Positions 26,798 to 34,648 of a DNA stretch of 64,000 bases are shown here, piece after piece. The DNA is from Paenibacillus baekrokdamisoli (GTDB lineage Bacteria; Bacillota; Bacilli; Paenibacillales; Paenibacillaceae). The DNA lies in NCBI RefSeq assembly GCF_003945345.1, contig NZ_AP019308.1, positions 3,472,001 to 3,536,000 on the forward strand, written 5' to 3'. Positions within the stretch are counted from its first letter, which is position 1. The number at the start of each line of letters is the position of its first letter. The notes under the pieces are model-generated. The model was not told where the DNA came from, did not search any database, and saw only the letters and a list, made by a program, of their open reading frames with translations. Both the position numbers and the translations under genes were made by a program.

Positions 26798-28174
26798 GTG
26801 TGTGGATTGTATAGTAACTTAAGGAAATCACGGCGGCTAGCCATTTCATTGACAGCGGCTGCACTGCTTGCAGCCTCGGTAAGTGCAGGGGCCGCTTTCG
26901 CCTCAGGAGCTTCAAACAAGGCAGCGTCTAACTTTCAAGCATCCGGATTAGCAGCACCGAATCAAATTCCTTACGCAAACAGTGCAGTAACCGCTGAGGC
27001 AGCAGATCAGCTCCATATCGTTGCAGTTGGTGATTCCTTAACTGCCGGGTATGAGCTTGGCATGCAGGTAGGAGCAATCCCATACGGATATGTTGATCGC
27101 GTATACGAGCAAGCTCTTTATCATTCTCGTGCTGATTTGCAGAATTATGGGGTGCTTGGATTAAAATCCACGGGACTTAAAGGCTGGCTGGATGCCGCTG
27201 TGAATGGCACAACAGCAACAGCGGAACAAGTTCAGCCGAACTTATCCAGTTATCCCCTTGCTTCGGAAATGATTGCAAAATCCTCAAATTTATGCAGTGC
27301 GCTAGAGCAAGCCAATATTGTTGTCATGACAATTGGAGGCAATGATTTTACCGGTATCCTCGAAGAGATCAAGAAAAGCCCAATGACAGCTGAGCAGCTT
27401 GGAGCACGATTGGATACGATGCTGAGTGATTACAACAGTTCACTTGAAGCCTCATTACGAATGATCTTCTCTATTAATGGAACAACACAGGTTATCTTCG
27501 CTGATCAATATTTACCTGTTCCTAAGCCATCCGCTATCAATAAAGCAGTAACGGAGGAGCAATATGCCGTACTCCTGGATGCTGTGAAGAAGCTAAGGGA
27601 GCAGGATGAAGCATTGGCCGCTAAGCTCCGTCAGGAAGGCCTGAATGTGAAGTCAGTTGATGTATCGGAGCCTTTCAAGGGCAACGAGCTTGCATATACC
27701 TACATCCTGCGTGGTGATATTCATCCGAAGCAAACAGGTTATGAGCAAATCGGCAAAGCATTCGCGAAGGGAATCTGGAACGAATATCGAGAGCCGGCAG
27801 CATTGCCGACGGGCGTTCCTTTACGCGTGGTAGTCAAGGGCATAACACTGTCTGGAGCAAATACGGCAATCGTCAAAAATAGCACAACTTTTCTGCCGAT
27901 GCGTGATATTGCAACAGCGATGAATGCCACTCTTTCCTGGGATAACAAGGCTAGAACAGCCACTTTGAAGGCTGGTGATAAGCAGGTTTCCTTTACCATC
28001 GGTGCAAAGACCATGAATGTAAATGGTCAGGTCATTCCCCTTGAAACACCCGCATACTTGCAAAAGGTCGGCAGCTCACAGGTTACTTACCTGCCGCTAG
28101 CGGCACTTTCCAAAGGACTTGGTTATCAGGTTATCTACAGAAAACCGATTCAAACTGTTTTTGTTAATAAATAA
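26798..28174 (+). CDS. Secreted GDSL/SGNH esterase with copper-amine-oxidase-like stalk domain
   Basis: 458 residues. A signal peptide (RKSRRLAISLTAAALLAASVSAGAAFA) is followed by an SGNH hydrolase domain: block I VAVGDSLTAGYELG (Ser), block III TIGGNDF (Asn), block V DIHPKQTGYEQIG (Asp-His). A C-terminal Cu_amine_oxidN1 domain (VKNSTTFLPMRDIATAMNATLSWDNKARTATLKAGDKQVSF) follows; Paenibacillus uses such domains as cell-surface stalks. It likely deacylates a surface or extracellular polymer. The start could be GTG 26798 or TTG 26807; AAAGGA (26791-26796) is better spaced for TTG. The signal peptide is present either way. Confidence 0.9.
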   Translation: MCGLYSNLRKSRRLAISLTAAALLAASVSAGAAFASGASNKAASNFQASGLAAPNQIPYANSAVTAEAADQLHIVAVGDSLTAGYELGMQVGAIPYGYVDRVYEQALYHSRADLQNYGVLGLKSTGLKGWLDAAVNGTTATAEQVQPNLSSYPLASEMIAKSSNLCSALEQANIVVMTIGGNDFTGILEEIKKSPMTAEQLGARLDTMLSDYNSSLEASLRMIFSINGTTQVIFADQYLPVPKPSAINKAVTEEQYAVLLDAVKKLREQDEALAAKLRQEGLNVKSVDVSEPFKGNELAYTYILRGDIHPKQTGYEQIGKAFAKGIWNEYREPAALPTGVPLRVVVKGITLSGANTAIVKNSTTFLPMRDIATAMNATLSWDNKARTATLKAGDKQVSFTIGAKTMNVNGQVIPLETPAYLQKVGSSQVTYLPLAALSKGLGYQVIYRKPIQTVFVNK

Positions 28175-28235
28175 TCATTTCCTAACTATTATGGAAAACA
28201 AGAAGAAACGGTAAAAATTTGAAGTATTGTTCGTA

Positions 28236-28289
28236 GAAGCCCGCTGCGCGGACGGATCATTCGAAGCCCGCTTTGCTGCCGGATCATTC
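28236..28289. repeat. Two tandem imperfect 27-bp repeats
   Basis: Units 28236-28262 and 28263-28289 begin GAAGCCCGCT and end CGGATCATTC, differing only in the middle. They abut exactly. They look like part of an intergenic repeat element rather than coding sequence. Confidence 0.65.
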
Positions 28290-28301
28290 TTACGATCGCT
28301 G

Positions 28302-28353
28302 TTGTCTCCCTATTTTTTGAATCTATCCCTTAAGGGTAGAAATACGGAGACAA
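28302..28353. repeat. Nested inverted repeat of an intergenic element
   Basis: TTGTCTCC (28302-28309) pairs with GGAGACAA (28346-28353) around an inner CCCTTAAGGG palindrome. Together with the tandem repeats before it, this fills the spacer downstream of the GDSL gene. Confidence 0.5.
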
Positions 28354-28490
28354 AGGCGAACGCTATCGCTTCTTCAGAACGATTCCGTCCGCTTCGCTAG
28401 GTTAGCCGAGAGGGTAAGCACTGATAATGATTTAGAGCCGAAAAGAATAAGCGAATTTTATACTTTCTGATAGTTAGAAAATAGTTTGAA

Positions 28491-28545
28491 AAAAACCACC
28501 TCCGCAGAATCATGAATTTCATGATTCATCGCGGAGGTGGTTTTT
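28491..28545. terminator. Strong bidirectional terminator
   Basis: AAAAACCACCTCCGC (28491-28505) pairs with GCGGAGGTGGTTTTT (28531-28545). The loop itself contains a second palindrome (AATCATGAA/TTCATGATT). It separates the convergent GDSL and YhgE genes. Confidence 0.9.
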
Positions 28546-28597
28546 GTTAGGAAAAACATTTACGATTATTTAGCTCGAAAGCGGAGTGTTGTTTAAC

Positions 28598-30619
28598 CTA
28601 GGCTGACAAAGCAACGTCTCTTGTTGCTGCGGTGCGTTTGTTTTTGCGGAACATGATCGTATACACCACTAGCGATAAGGCTGCACTCACGATTGCAAAT
28701 AATGCAACATGGAACGCACTACTCCCTGCTGTAAGCAGCTCATTGCCTGTTACAATCTCGCGGAAAGCCGAGATCGTGTATGTCATTGGCAGCCATTCAC
28801 GAATATTACTGAGCCATGTTGGCACTAGCTCAGATGGATAAGTGCCTCCACTGCCTGTCAATTGGAGAATAAGCAGAATAACCCCAATAAACCGACCTGG
28901 TTGATCAAATGCCGCAACCAAGAATTGAATAATCATCATGAACGTAACACTCGTCAATAAAGTAAAACCAATAAAGGCAGCCATATGATTCACATGCAGC
29001 CCGATACCATATAGAAGAATCGCATCCGCTATAAGTGCTTGCACAACTCCGACAAGTCCGAATAATAAGGCTTTGCTCAAGAACCAGCTCCAACTGGAAC
29101 GCGGAGTAATCGTTGTCTCACGGAAAGACATGACCATCGTGGAGAGTAACGCCCCGACGAACAAACCTAGTGATAGGAAGTACGGTGTGAAGCCTGTGCC
29201 GTAGTTCGGTACTTCCGTTAATTTGGTCTCATCGACTTGTACCGGCTTGGCAAACATATCATATAAGGCATCGGAACCTGTGATGTCACCGGATTGACGC
29301 GAAGCGTCACCAAGCTTGCCTGATAGCTCGGCGGATCCATCGGCGAGCTGCTTCGTGCCGCTGGCTAGCTCAGCGGATCCGGTAGCCAGCTTGCCAGAAC
29401 CATCAGCTAGCTTCGCCGCACCATGGCTTGCTGTTACAGCGCCGCTTGCGACCTTCGCGGCGCCTGCAGCTGTTGCCTTCGCGCCCGCGGCAAGCTGGGC
29501 CCCGCTCTTCGACGCCTCTGCGAGCTTCTCGTGCAGCGTGCCAAGCCCTTGCTGCAGGGAAGTTTGCCCCTGCTGCAGCTGCGTCGCTCCAGCGGCAAGC
29601 TTCGCGCTGCCGCCGGACAGCTCGGCTGCGCCGGAGGATACCGCTTTGGCAGCGCCCAGCAGCTGCTGCAAGGTCGCATTCCCCGCAGCATCAGGCTGTG
29701 CAGCGACGTATGCGTCCAGTGCCGCTTCAAGTTTAGCGGCACCTGCAGCCAGCTGCTCACTGCCTTGCTGCGCTGAAGCAAGCCCAGCTTCCAGCTGTTT
29801 ACCAGCTGCAGCCGCTTTATCTGCACCACTGCTGAGCTGTTTGCCCGCAGCTTCAAGCTTTCCGAGCCCGCTGGACATTGCCGCCGCTCCCGTACTTACT
29901 TTAGCAGCTCCATCCGATACGCTGCTTGCGCCTGTACCTAATTGGCTAACGCCGCCAAGCAGATCCTTAGTGCCGCTCGCCAGCTTCGCGACATTATCAC
30001 GGAGCAGCTCCGCTCCTTGCTTGGCACTCGACGCTCCATCACTCAGCTTGGTCGCACCGTCACTAGCTTTAGCTATACCGTCAGCAGCATCGCCAATTTG
30101 ATTGAATACCGCTTCAGCATAAGACTTAGTTACCTGAGCGGATATCTCAGCTTGCAGCTTCGTAATGGCAGATTGGCCGATCTTCGAAGCCAGATAGCTC
30201 TCACTGTCATTCGTAACATAACGAAGTGCAGCCGGCTGTGGATTCTTATCTAGCAAGGTGGTCGCTTGCTTGGAGAATTCCTTGGGAATTTCAATCGCGT
30301 AATAGTAATTACCATCCACAAGCCCCTTCTCCGCCTTCGCCTTGTCAACAAATTCCCATTTGAAATCCTTCTTTTCCTTCAGCTGCTCTACCAGATCATT
30401 ACCGACCGTCAGCGACTTTCCTTCAAATTGCGCTCCCGCATCTTCATTAACAACGGCAACCGGCAGCTTGCTTAGCTTTCCATAGGGATCCCAGTTAACC
30501 CCAATTAACATCCCGCTGTACATAATAGGAATGAATAAAATGCCGATGATGGGTATGAGAAGCTTACGGTCGCGTACGATCCGGCTAATTTCATTCCCGA
30601 ATAAAGATAATCCTTTCAT
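28598..30619 (-). CDS. YhgE/Pip family membrane protein
   Basis: 673 residues. One N-terminal membrane segment (LLIPIIGILFIPIMYSGMLIG) is followed by a YhgE_Nterm domain (VAVVNEDAGAQFEGKSLTVGNDLVEQL). A long extracytoplasmic stretch (about residues 180-440) of ASGT/LSxGAxxL-type heptad repeats comes next, then five or so membrane segments in an ABC-2-like C-terminal domain (TVMSFRETTITPRSSWSWFLSKALL, LTGSGGTYPSELVPTWL). Relatives include phage infection protein Pip and YhgE; the cellular role is unclear, though export is suspected. It follows a TetR gene in the same direction, 101 bp downstream, the usual arrangement. The Ala/Ser-rich repeat creates long false ORFs on the opposite strand. Confidence 0.92.
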   Translation of the reverse strand: MKGLSLFGNEISRIVRDRKLLIPIIGILFIPIMYSGMLIGVNWDPYGKLSKLPVAVVNEDAGAQFEGKSLTVGNDLVEQLKEKKDFKWEFVDKAKAEKGLVDGNYYYAIEIPKEFSKQATTLLDKNPQPAALRYVTNDSESYLASKIGQSAITKLQAEISAQVTKSYAEAVFNQIGDAADGIAKASDGATKLSDGASSAKQGAELLRDNVAKLASGTKDLLGGVSQLGTGASSVSDGAAKVSTGAAAMSSGLGKLEAAGKQLSSGADKAAAAGKQLEAGLASAQQGSEQLAAGAAKLEAALDAYVAAQPDAAGNATLQQLLGAAKAVSSGAAELSGGSAKLAAGATQLQQGQTSLQQGLGTLHEKLAEASKSGAQLAAGAKATAAGAAKVASGAVTASHGAAKLADGSGKLATGSAELASGTKQLADGSAELSGKLGDASRQSGDITGSDALYDMFAKPVQVDETKLTEVPNYGTGFTPYFLSLGLFVGALLSTMVMSFRETTITPRSSWSWFLSKALLFGLVGVVQALIADAILLYGIGLHVNHMAAFIGFTLLTSVTFMMIIQFLVAAFDQPGRFIGVILLILQLTGSGGTYPSELVPTWLSNIREWLPMTYTISAFREIVTGNELLTAGSSAFHVALFAIVSAALSLVVYTIMFRKNKRTAATRDVALSA

Positions 30620-30720
30620 AGCCTTTCGCCTCCAGCTTCATGAATTACTGACCCATATAGTATTGCAGTCAATCTATCTCAAAAAAATAAGCAGCTCAGC
30701 TAGCCACTATTTTTCAATAG

Positions 30721-31320
30721 TTAACACTCTTCTACCTTCGCACCTACACCATTCTTCATCAAACTGATAAAATAACTCGTCACTTCTTCCTTCGTCAGCG
30801 ACTCATGCTCCTTGCTCCATTCCACCGCTAATGCCAAGTACAGCCTTATCATAACAAAAGCCGTTAGCTCTGCATCCACCTGACGCAGCTCACCTTTCTG
30901 TACAGCAGTCGAAACACGCTGCTGGATGAACTGGACAATCGCCTGCTCCATCTTAGCGATACCTTCCTTGGCCATAGGGGTCCCAATATCCCGAACCTCT
31001 TGAGATAGCTTAACGATAAGTTCATGCTTCTCTCGAAATATAAGAAGCTCATACAGAACATCAGCTAGGTTCTCAAAAAAAGGACGTTTGTGGTCAATCG
31101 TTCGTTCCGCAACTATTCGAAGCTCGAGCGTCAGCTGGCGAATAATTTCACCAAAAAGATCTTCTTTGGTTGGAAAGAATGTGTAGATCGTACCTTTGCC
31201 AACTGCAGCAATTTTGGATACAAGCTCCATTGTCGTCGCTTTGTAGCCGAACATGGCAAAGGACTGGCCAGCCGCTTCTACAATTTGTGTTCTGCGATCA
31301 ACTGGTTTCTTCTGCTCCAT
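30721..31320 (-). CDS. TetR/AcrR regulator of the YhgE gene
   Basis: 199 residues. The N-terminal HTH is DRRTQIVEAAGQSFAMFGYKATTMELVSKIAAVGKGTIYTFFPTKEDLFGEII, and the rest is a helical ligand domain. I start at ATG 31320, 8 nt after AAGGAGG; a TTG upstream at 31350 would contain the ribosome site. It is encoded directly upstream of the YhgE gene and preceded by a TGACC-N13-GGTCA dyad. It is presumably an autorepressor also controlling yhgE. Confidence 0.9.
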   Translation of the reverse strand: MEQKKPVDRRTQIVEAAGQSFAMFGYKATTMELVSKIAAVGKGTIYTFFPTKEDLFGEIIRQLTLELRIVAERTIDHKRPFFENLADVLYELLIFREKHELIVKLSQEVRDIGTPMAKEGIAKMEQAIVQFIQQRVSTAVQKGELRQVDAELTAFVMIRLYLALAVEWSKEHESLTKEEVTSYFISLMKNGVGAKVEEC

Positions 31321-31353
31321 GGCTGCTGCCTCCTTCATTTTCAATTCTCTTTA

Positions 31354-31421
31354 TGACCAAATTTCAATTTCGGTCAGTTAGTCACTTTATGCATTGTAGC
31401 ACGCTTCAAACAGGAGTGCAA
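31354..31421 (-). promoter_or_regulatory. Promoter and operator of the TetR-yhgE unit
   Basis: On the minus strand, TTGCAC (31416-31421) and TACAAT (31393-31398) are 17 bp apart. The dyad TGACC-N13-GGTCA (31354-31376) lies just downstream, in the expected initial transcribed region. This is a classical repressor layout. Confidence 0.6.
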
Positions 31422-31483
31422 GGTGTAACTAGCAAGAAGAAACGGCTAAAGCCGTCCTTGGTGGCGAAGCAAGTTTCTTCCTT

Positions 31484-31532
31484 CTGAAATATAAGCAAAG
31501 TATAGAGGAAACTTATACTTTCTTATATTTGA
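31484..31532. repeat. Dispersed hairpin repeat, copy 1
   Basis: A 49-bp element forming a long imperfect hairpin (AAATATAAGCAAAGTATA against TATACTTTCTTATATTT). A near copy is at 41758-41803 and a shorter match (TTATACTTTCTGATAGTT) near 28457. It is intergenic and non-coding, a REP/MITE-like candidate. Confidence 0.65.
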
Positions 31533-31619
31533 ACAAATTCACAAGTGACGCTGCTTATCCAAGCTTATGCTTGGACATGCAGCTTTCATCAACCTTTGAA
31601 GAAACGCAATGGCTCACCG

Positions 31620-32141
31620 CTACCCCTTCATTTCCCCTGCTTCCACAAGCTCTTGCATCGTAAAGAGCGCGTGCAGCTTCAACCCGATCTCTTCAAGCTT
31701 CTTTCGACCTTCTGGTTGACGTTCGATCACACAAACAACCTCTTCAACAATAGCTCCCGCCTCGCGCAATTCCATTACGCTGCTTATGATTTGACCGCCA
31801 GTCGTAACAACGTCCTCAACTACACAGACGCGTTTCCCCTTAATATCGGCCCCCTCAGCCAGCTTACAGGTTCCATATTCCTTCGCCTTCTTCCTCACAA
31901 AAGCAGCGGGAATATTCGTCTCCATCGAGAGCACAGTCGCGATCGGGATGCCGCCCATCTCAAGTCCTGCAAGTACATCTGTCCCCACGGCAATGCGTGT
32001 TGACAGCTCCGCAGCAATTGCACCAAGAAGCCTTGGATCCGATTCGAACAGATATTTGTCAAAATAATCATTCGACACTTGTCCGGATCGAAGCGTAAAA
32101 GTCCCCGTCAAATGAGCAACCTTATAGAGTTCTCGGGCCAT
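31620..32141 (-). CDS. pyrE: Orotate phosphoribosyltransferase-like protein
   Basis: 173 residues. It has the phosphoribosyltransferase fold with LRSGQVSNDYFDKYLF at the N-terminus, DVLAGLEMGGIPIATVLS, FVRKKAKEYGT and the PRPP-binding motif VCVVEDVVTTGGQIISS. These match orotate phosphoribosyltransferase, which makes OMP from orotate and PRPP. The gene stands alone, outside a pyr operon. The start is uncertain: ATG 32141 and TTG 32147 both lie more than 20 nt from the nearest good site (AGGAGGG). It may be a paralogue rather than the main PyrE. Confidence 0.85.
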   Translation of the reverse strand: MARELYKVAHLTGTFTLRSGQVSNDYFDKYLFESDPRLLGAIAAELSTRIAVGTDVLAGLEMGGIPIATVLSMETNIPAAFVRKKAKEYGTCKLAEGADIKGKRVCVVEDVVTTGGQIISSVMELREAGAIVEEVVCVIERQPEGRKKLEEIGLKLHALFTMQELVEAGEMKG

Positions 32142-32247
32142 GATCAATCGTTTCTTTTCGATTCTAAACCCTCCTAGCTCAAATGTGCTCTGAGAAACTA
32201 CTCCACGTAATTCTCTACTGAGTTATTGACGATACTGTGATACCATC

Positions 32248-32412
32248 TTAGACCTTTACAGTATCAATACAACTTGCAGCTCGAATTGCATCAAACTCAC
32301 CTTTGAAGTTGGTAATACTCCTTCTATTAACTGATGTACTGAGCGAGGCGCCACCTAACACCGCCGTCCGAATATTACTGTTATATTTGTACAATGTGTC
32401 GTAGATATAGCG
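32248..32412 (-). pseudogene. Possible C-terminal remnant of an unrecognised protein
   Basis: The minus strand reads 54 protein-like residues between two in-frame stops, including NIRTAVLGGASLS and ITNFKGEFDAIRAA, ending TVKV. Its base composition is more coding-like than the AT-rich surroundings and it has no start codon. I cannot name the family. Chance cannot be excluded. Confidence 0.35.
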
Positions 32413-32813
32413 CTAACTCCCTTCTGTTTTTATACATCAAGTCTAAGTAAGTGAGTAAAAACGCCCTTAAAATAGAATACCACAGAGAACAATTATCACC
32501 CACACAATTACTGAATTTTCAAAGAAGGTATCATTCGGTGCAATCGCAAAAGCGCTTTATCCTATAAGGTAAGCTAACTGCTACTTCTAACTGTTTTATG
32601 ACTTAATCCCAGAATTGATAATACCTCCAAATATTTTCACCAATCCAGTTTCGATCAATTATTAAGGGAAATTATTTCCTTGATTAAACTTAATAAATCC
32701 AATACCAAAAGAATGTTGGGTGAAGACTGCAAGCCTGTCCGCTTTTGAATTATCCTTATACTTGTGCTCTCATCATCTGACGTTAAATCATTTCATCAAT
32801 CCGCGAATACATT

Positions 32814-32842
32814 TTGTAACTAATAAGATACAAAATGTATCT
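32814..32842 (+). promoter_or_regulatory. Promoter overlapped by operator dyad S4 (GATACA-AAA-TGTATC)
   Basis: The perfect dyad is at 32827-32841. TTGTAA (32814-32819) and TATCTT (32838-32843) could serve as -35 and -10 with an 18-bp spacer. The dyad would then block RNA polymerase, as expected for a repressor site. Confidence 0.55.
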
Positions 32843-32875
32843 TTTGTGTTACGATGTAAAAAAGGAGTGATGGAC

Positions 32876-33091
32876 TTGCAAGCTATGTTTAGAAGGAACA
32901 AACTAATAGAATTCGCTCGCTACCTCGCAGATCAGCATAAGAATCATGAACAAATGCGATTAGACCGACCGGATGATCAATACACTTTAGGTCTGACATC
33001 AAGTAGTAAGATACTTTATGAGCGATATTTTGAGTTTTTCCGTATTGAACCTGATGAAGTTACTCCTCAAATTGGAGGAACAAATGAATGA
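32876..33091 (+). CDS. Small protein of unknown function, first gene of second polysaccharide locus
   Basis: 71 residues, charged and probably helical at first (RRNKLIEFARYLADQHKNHEQMRLDRP), then an aromatic-rich end (SSSKILYERYFEFFRIEPDEV). I do not recognise a family. The start is best placed at TTG 32876, 8 nt after GGAG; ATG 32870 is only 2 nt away from that site. Its stop overlaps the ATG of the Wzy-like gene (ATGA), so the two are coupled. The operator dyad S4 lies 34 bp upstream. By position it could be a regulatory or assembly partner of the Wzy-like protein, or an antagonist of the XRE regulator. Both are guesses. Confidence 0.6.
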   Translation: MQAMFRRNKLIEFARYLADQHKNHEQMRLDRPDDQYTLGLTSSSKILYERYFEFFRIEPDEVTPQIGGTNE

Positions 33092-34485
33092 GGACAAATA
33101 GCAAATTATTCTTTAGAGATCAATTATACGGTAATAAACCAAGTATAAAGTATGAAAGATTTATTTTCCTGTCATTACTGCTACTTCCAATCAACTGTTT
33201 TTATTTTGGGAGTATGAATGAGATGTTATTCGAATTAGGATTATACCCCTACTTGATAATTTCTCCATTAATTGGAGTTCTACTGCTAGAAAGGTATTAT
33301 CACAATAGTTTCATAGTGAAATTGCTACTTTTTTTCTTGTACTGGGCTTTAATATCTGGAGTAGCCAATATCATTGGTATTTATCATTCAGCAAATTACA
33401 GTGATGTAGGATTATATAGGTATTTCAAGCAAATGCTAGAGATAACAGTTGGTATTTTTCTAGTTCTCTTTATTTCTACTGTCATCGTAAAGCGCGAGAT
33501 AACCATAGAAAGGATTTCGGAATTCGTTATATACTCCATAAAAGCGTGTGTCTTTGTTGGAGTGATAGAGATAATGGGGAAAATAGTTGGAATCTCAGTG
33601 TTTCTTGAAGTATTTAATTTAATTTCACATCTCGTCAACCGAAATCCTTATATCCCCGGACGCATTCATACATTATCGGGTGAGCCTAGCTGGTACGGGA
33701 TATATACCGCTTTTGCCTATCCTTTCTTGCTTCATATGTTACTGAAGCATGGAAAGCATAAAATTTTATTTTTACTCTTTTTAGTTACTATTTATTACAC
33801 GACGTCCCGTACGATGTATGTAGTTGTACTATTACAAAGTCTTGTGTTTTTCCCTACTATTTTCAAACAAGTCATGAGTAGAAGACTTATTCCAGTTACC
33901 ATGTTTCTAATCGCTATGTCACTTTGGATCGGGTATAACAATCAAAGCGCGGTATCGACAGCAATGGAAAGTGTAACAGAAACGATATCATCGATTACAG
34001 ATTTCACCATGGAGAGCGATGAGAGTTATTCATCAACTGCCAGGTTAGGTATGCAGATGACTGCAGTCAATATGGGGTTAGCTCACCCGTTCTTTGGTGT
34101 AGGTGAAGGTCAATTTATATTTAATTTTGCATCATATATACCGGAATGGACAACAGGATCATACGAAATTGAGAAAGCTGAGTTGGGCGGTACAGCTCAA
34201 GTACACGGGATGTATGCACGAATTTTTGCAGAACTTGGTGTAGTAGGTTTATTAATTTGGCTTTCAATATGGGCTTTATCTGTGATAAGGCTCGTGAATG
34301 CTAAAAAAGATGCAACAAATAATGAGAAGAAAGAAATAAATCTATTACTATGTTTAATCGTAGGAGTCTTTGCCTGTGGCTTTAACGTAGACTCTTTTAG
34401 AATGATGGTCGTATGGATCACATTTGGGATCATAGCGGGATGGTACCTTAAATACGAAAGGAGGATTAATCACATTTCTGAGTGA
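33088..34485 (+). CDS. Wzy-like O-antigen polymerase/ligase family membrane protein
   Basis: 465 residues with about 11-12 membrane segments. The extracytoplasmic loops contain GRIHTLSGEPSWYGIYTAFAYPF and, in the C-terminal half, TARLGMQMTAVNMGLAHPFFGVGEGQFIFN and AQVHGMYARIFAELGVVGLLIWLSIW, the pattern of the Wzy_C family. It likely polymerises or ligates a second surface glycan. ATG 33088 overlaps the upstream stop, with GGAGG 9 nt before it. It is notably AT-rich compared with the Wzy of the main cluster. No transferases accompany it, so it probably works with enzymes encoded elsewhere, perhaps the main cluster, since both have the same operator. Confidence 0.85.
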   Translation: MRTNSKLFFRDQLYGNKPSIKYERFIFLSLLLLPINCFYFGSMNEMLFELGLYPYLIISPLIGVLLLERYYHNSFIVKLLLFFLYWALISGVANIIGIYHSANYSDVGLYRYFKQMLEITVGIFLVLFISTVIVKREITIERISEFVIYSIKACVFVGVIEIMGKIVGISVFLEVFNLISHLVNRNPYIPGRIHTLSGEPSWYGIYTAFAYPFLLHMLLKHGKHKILFLLFLVTIYYTTSRTMYVVVLLQSLVFFPTIFKQVMSRRLIPVTMFLIAMSLWIGYNNQSAVSTAMESVTETISSITDFTMESDESYSSTARLGMQMTAVNMGLAHPFFGVGEGQFIFNFASYIPEWTTGSYEIEKAELGGTAQVHGMYARIFAELGVVGLLIWLSIWALSVIRLVNAKKDATNNEKKEINLLLCLIVGVFACGFNVDSFRMMVVWITFGIIAGWYLKYERRINHISE

Positions 34486-34614
34486 TAACTTGATCGAAAA
34501 GACGTCCCATGTAGGGGACACTTTTCTATTCGTCAAGGAGGTCAAGGTTCCTGAACTCGTAAAGTACGGAATAACTCCTGTTAAAAAGGCCCAAAGTCTA
34601 AAAGTCTAGTCATA

Positions 34615-34647
34615 AAAAGGACACACCCTCTTTGGGAATGTCCTTTT
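34615..34647. terminator. Bidirectional terminator
   Basis: AAAAGGACA (34615-34623) pairs with TGTCCTTTT (34639-34647), with inner CCC/GGG pairing. It lies between the convergent Wzy-like and beta-helix genes. Confidence 0.8.
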
Positions 34648-34648
34648 A

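Larger units (their letters stand above)
32142..32869. other. 728-bp AT-rich spacer with a coding remnant
   Basis: No intact gene is visible. It contains an inverted repeat (GATACTGT 32231-32238, ACAGTATC 32258-32265), a probable coding remnant on the minus strand (32248-32412), and a promoter/operator region at its right end (32814-32842). Confidence 0.5.

Noticed and set aside
28175-28490. CRISPR array
   Set aside because: Only two abutting 27-bp units with no spacers between them, and no cas genes in the window.
29316-30101. 261-aa Ala/Ser/Pro-rich open frame opposite the YhgE gene
   Set aside because: It is the antisense shadow of the repetitive ASGT/LSxG region; no ribosome site and no recognisable domain.
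34503-34535. GTCCC/GGGGAC hairpin after the Wzy-like gene as main terminator
   Set aside because: The stem is only about 5 bp and the T-run is interrupted; the hairpin at 34615 is much better.
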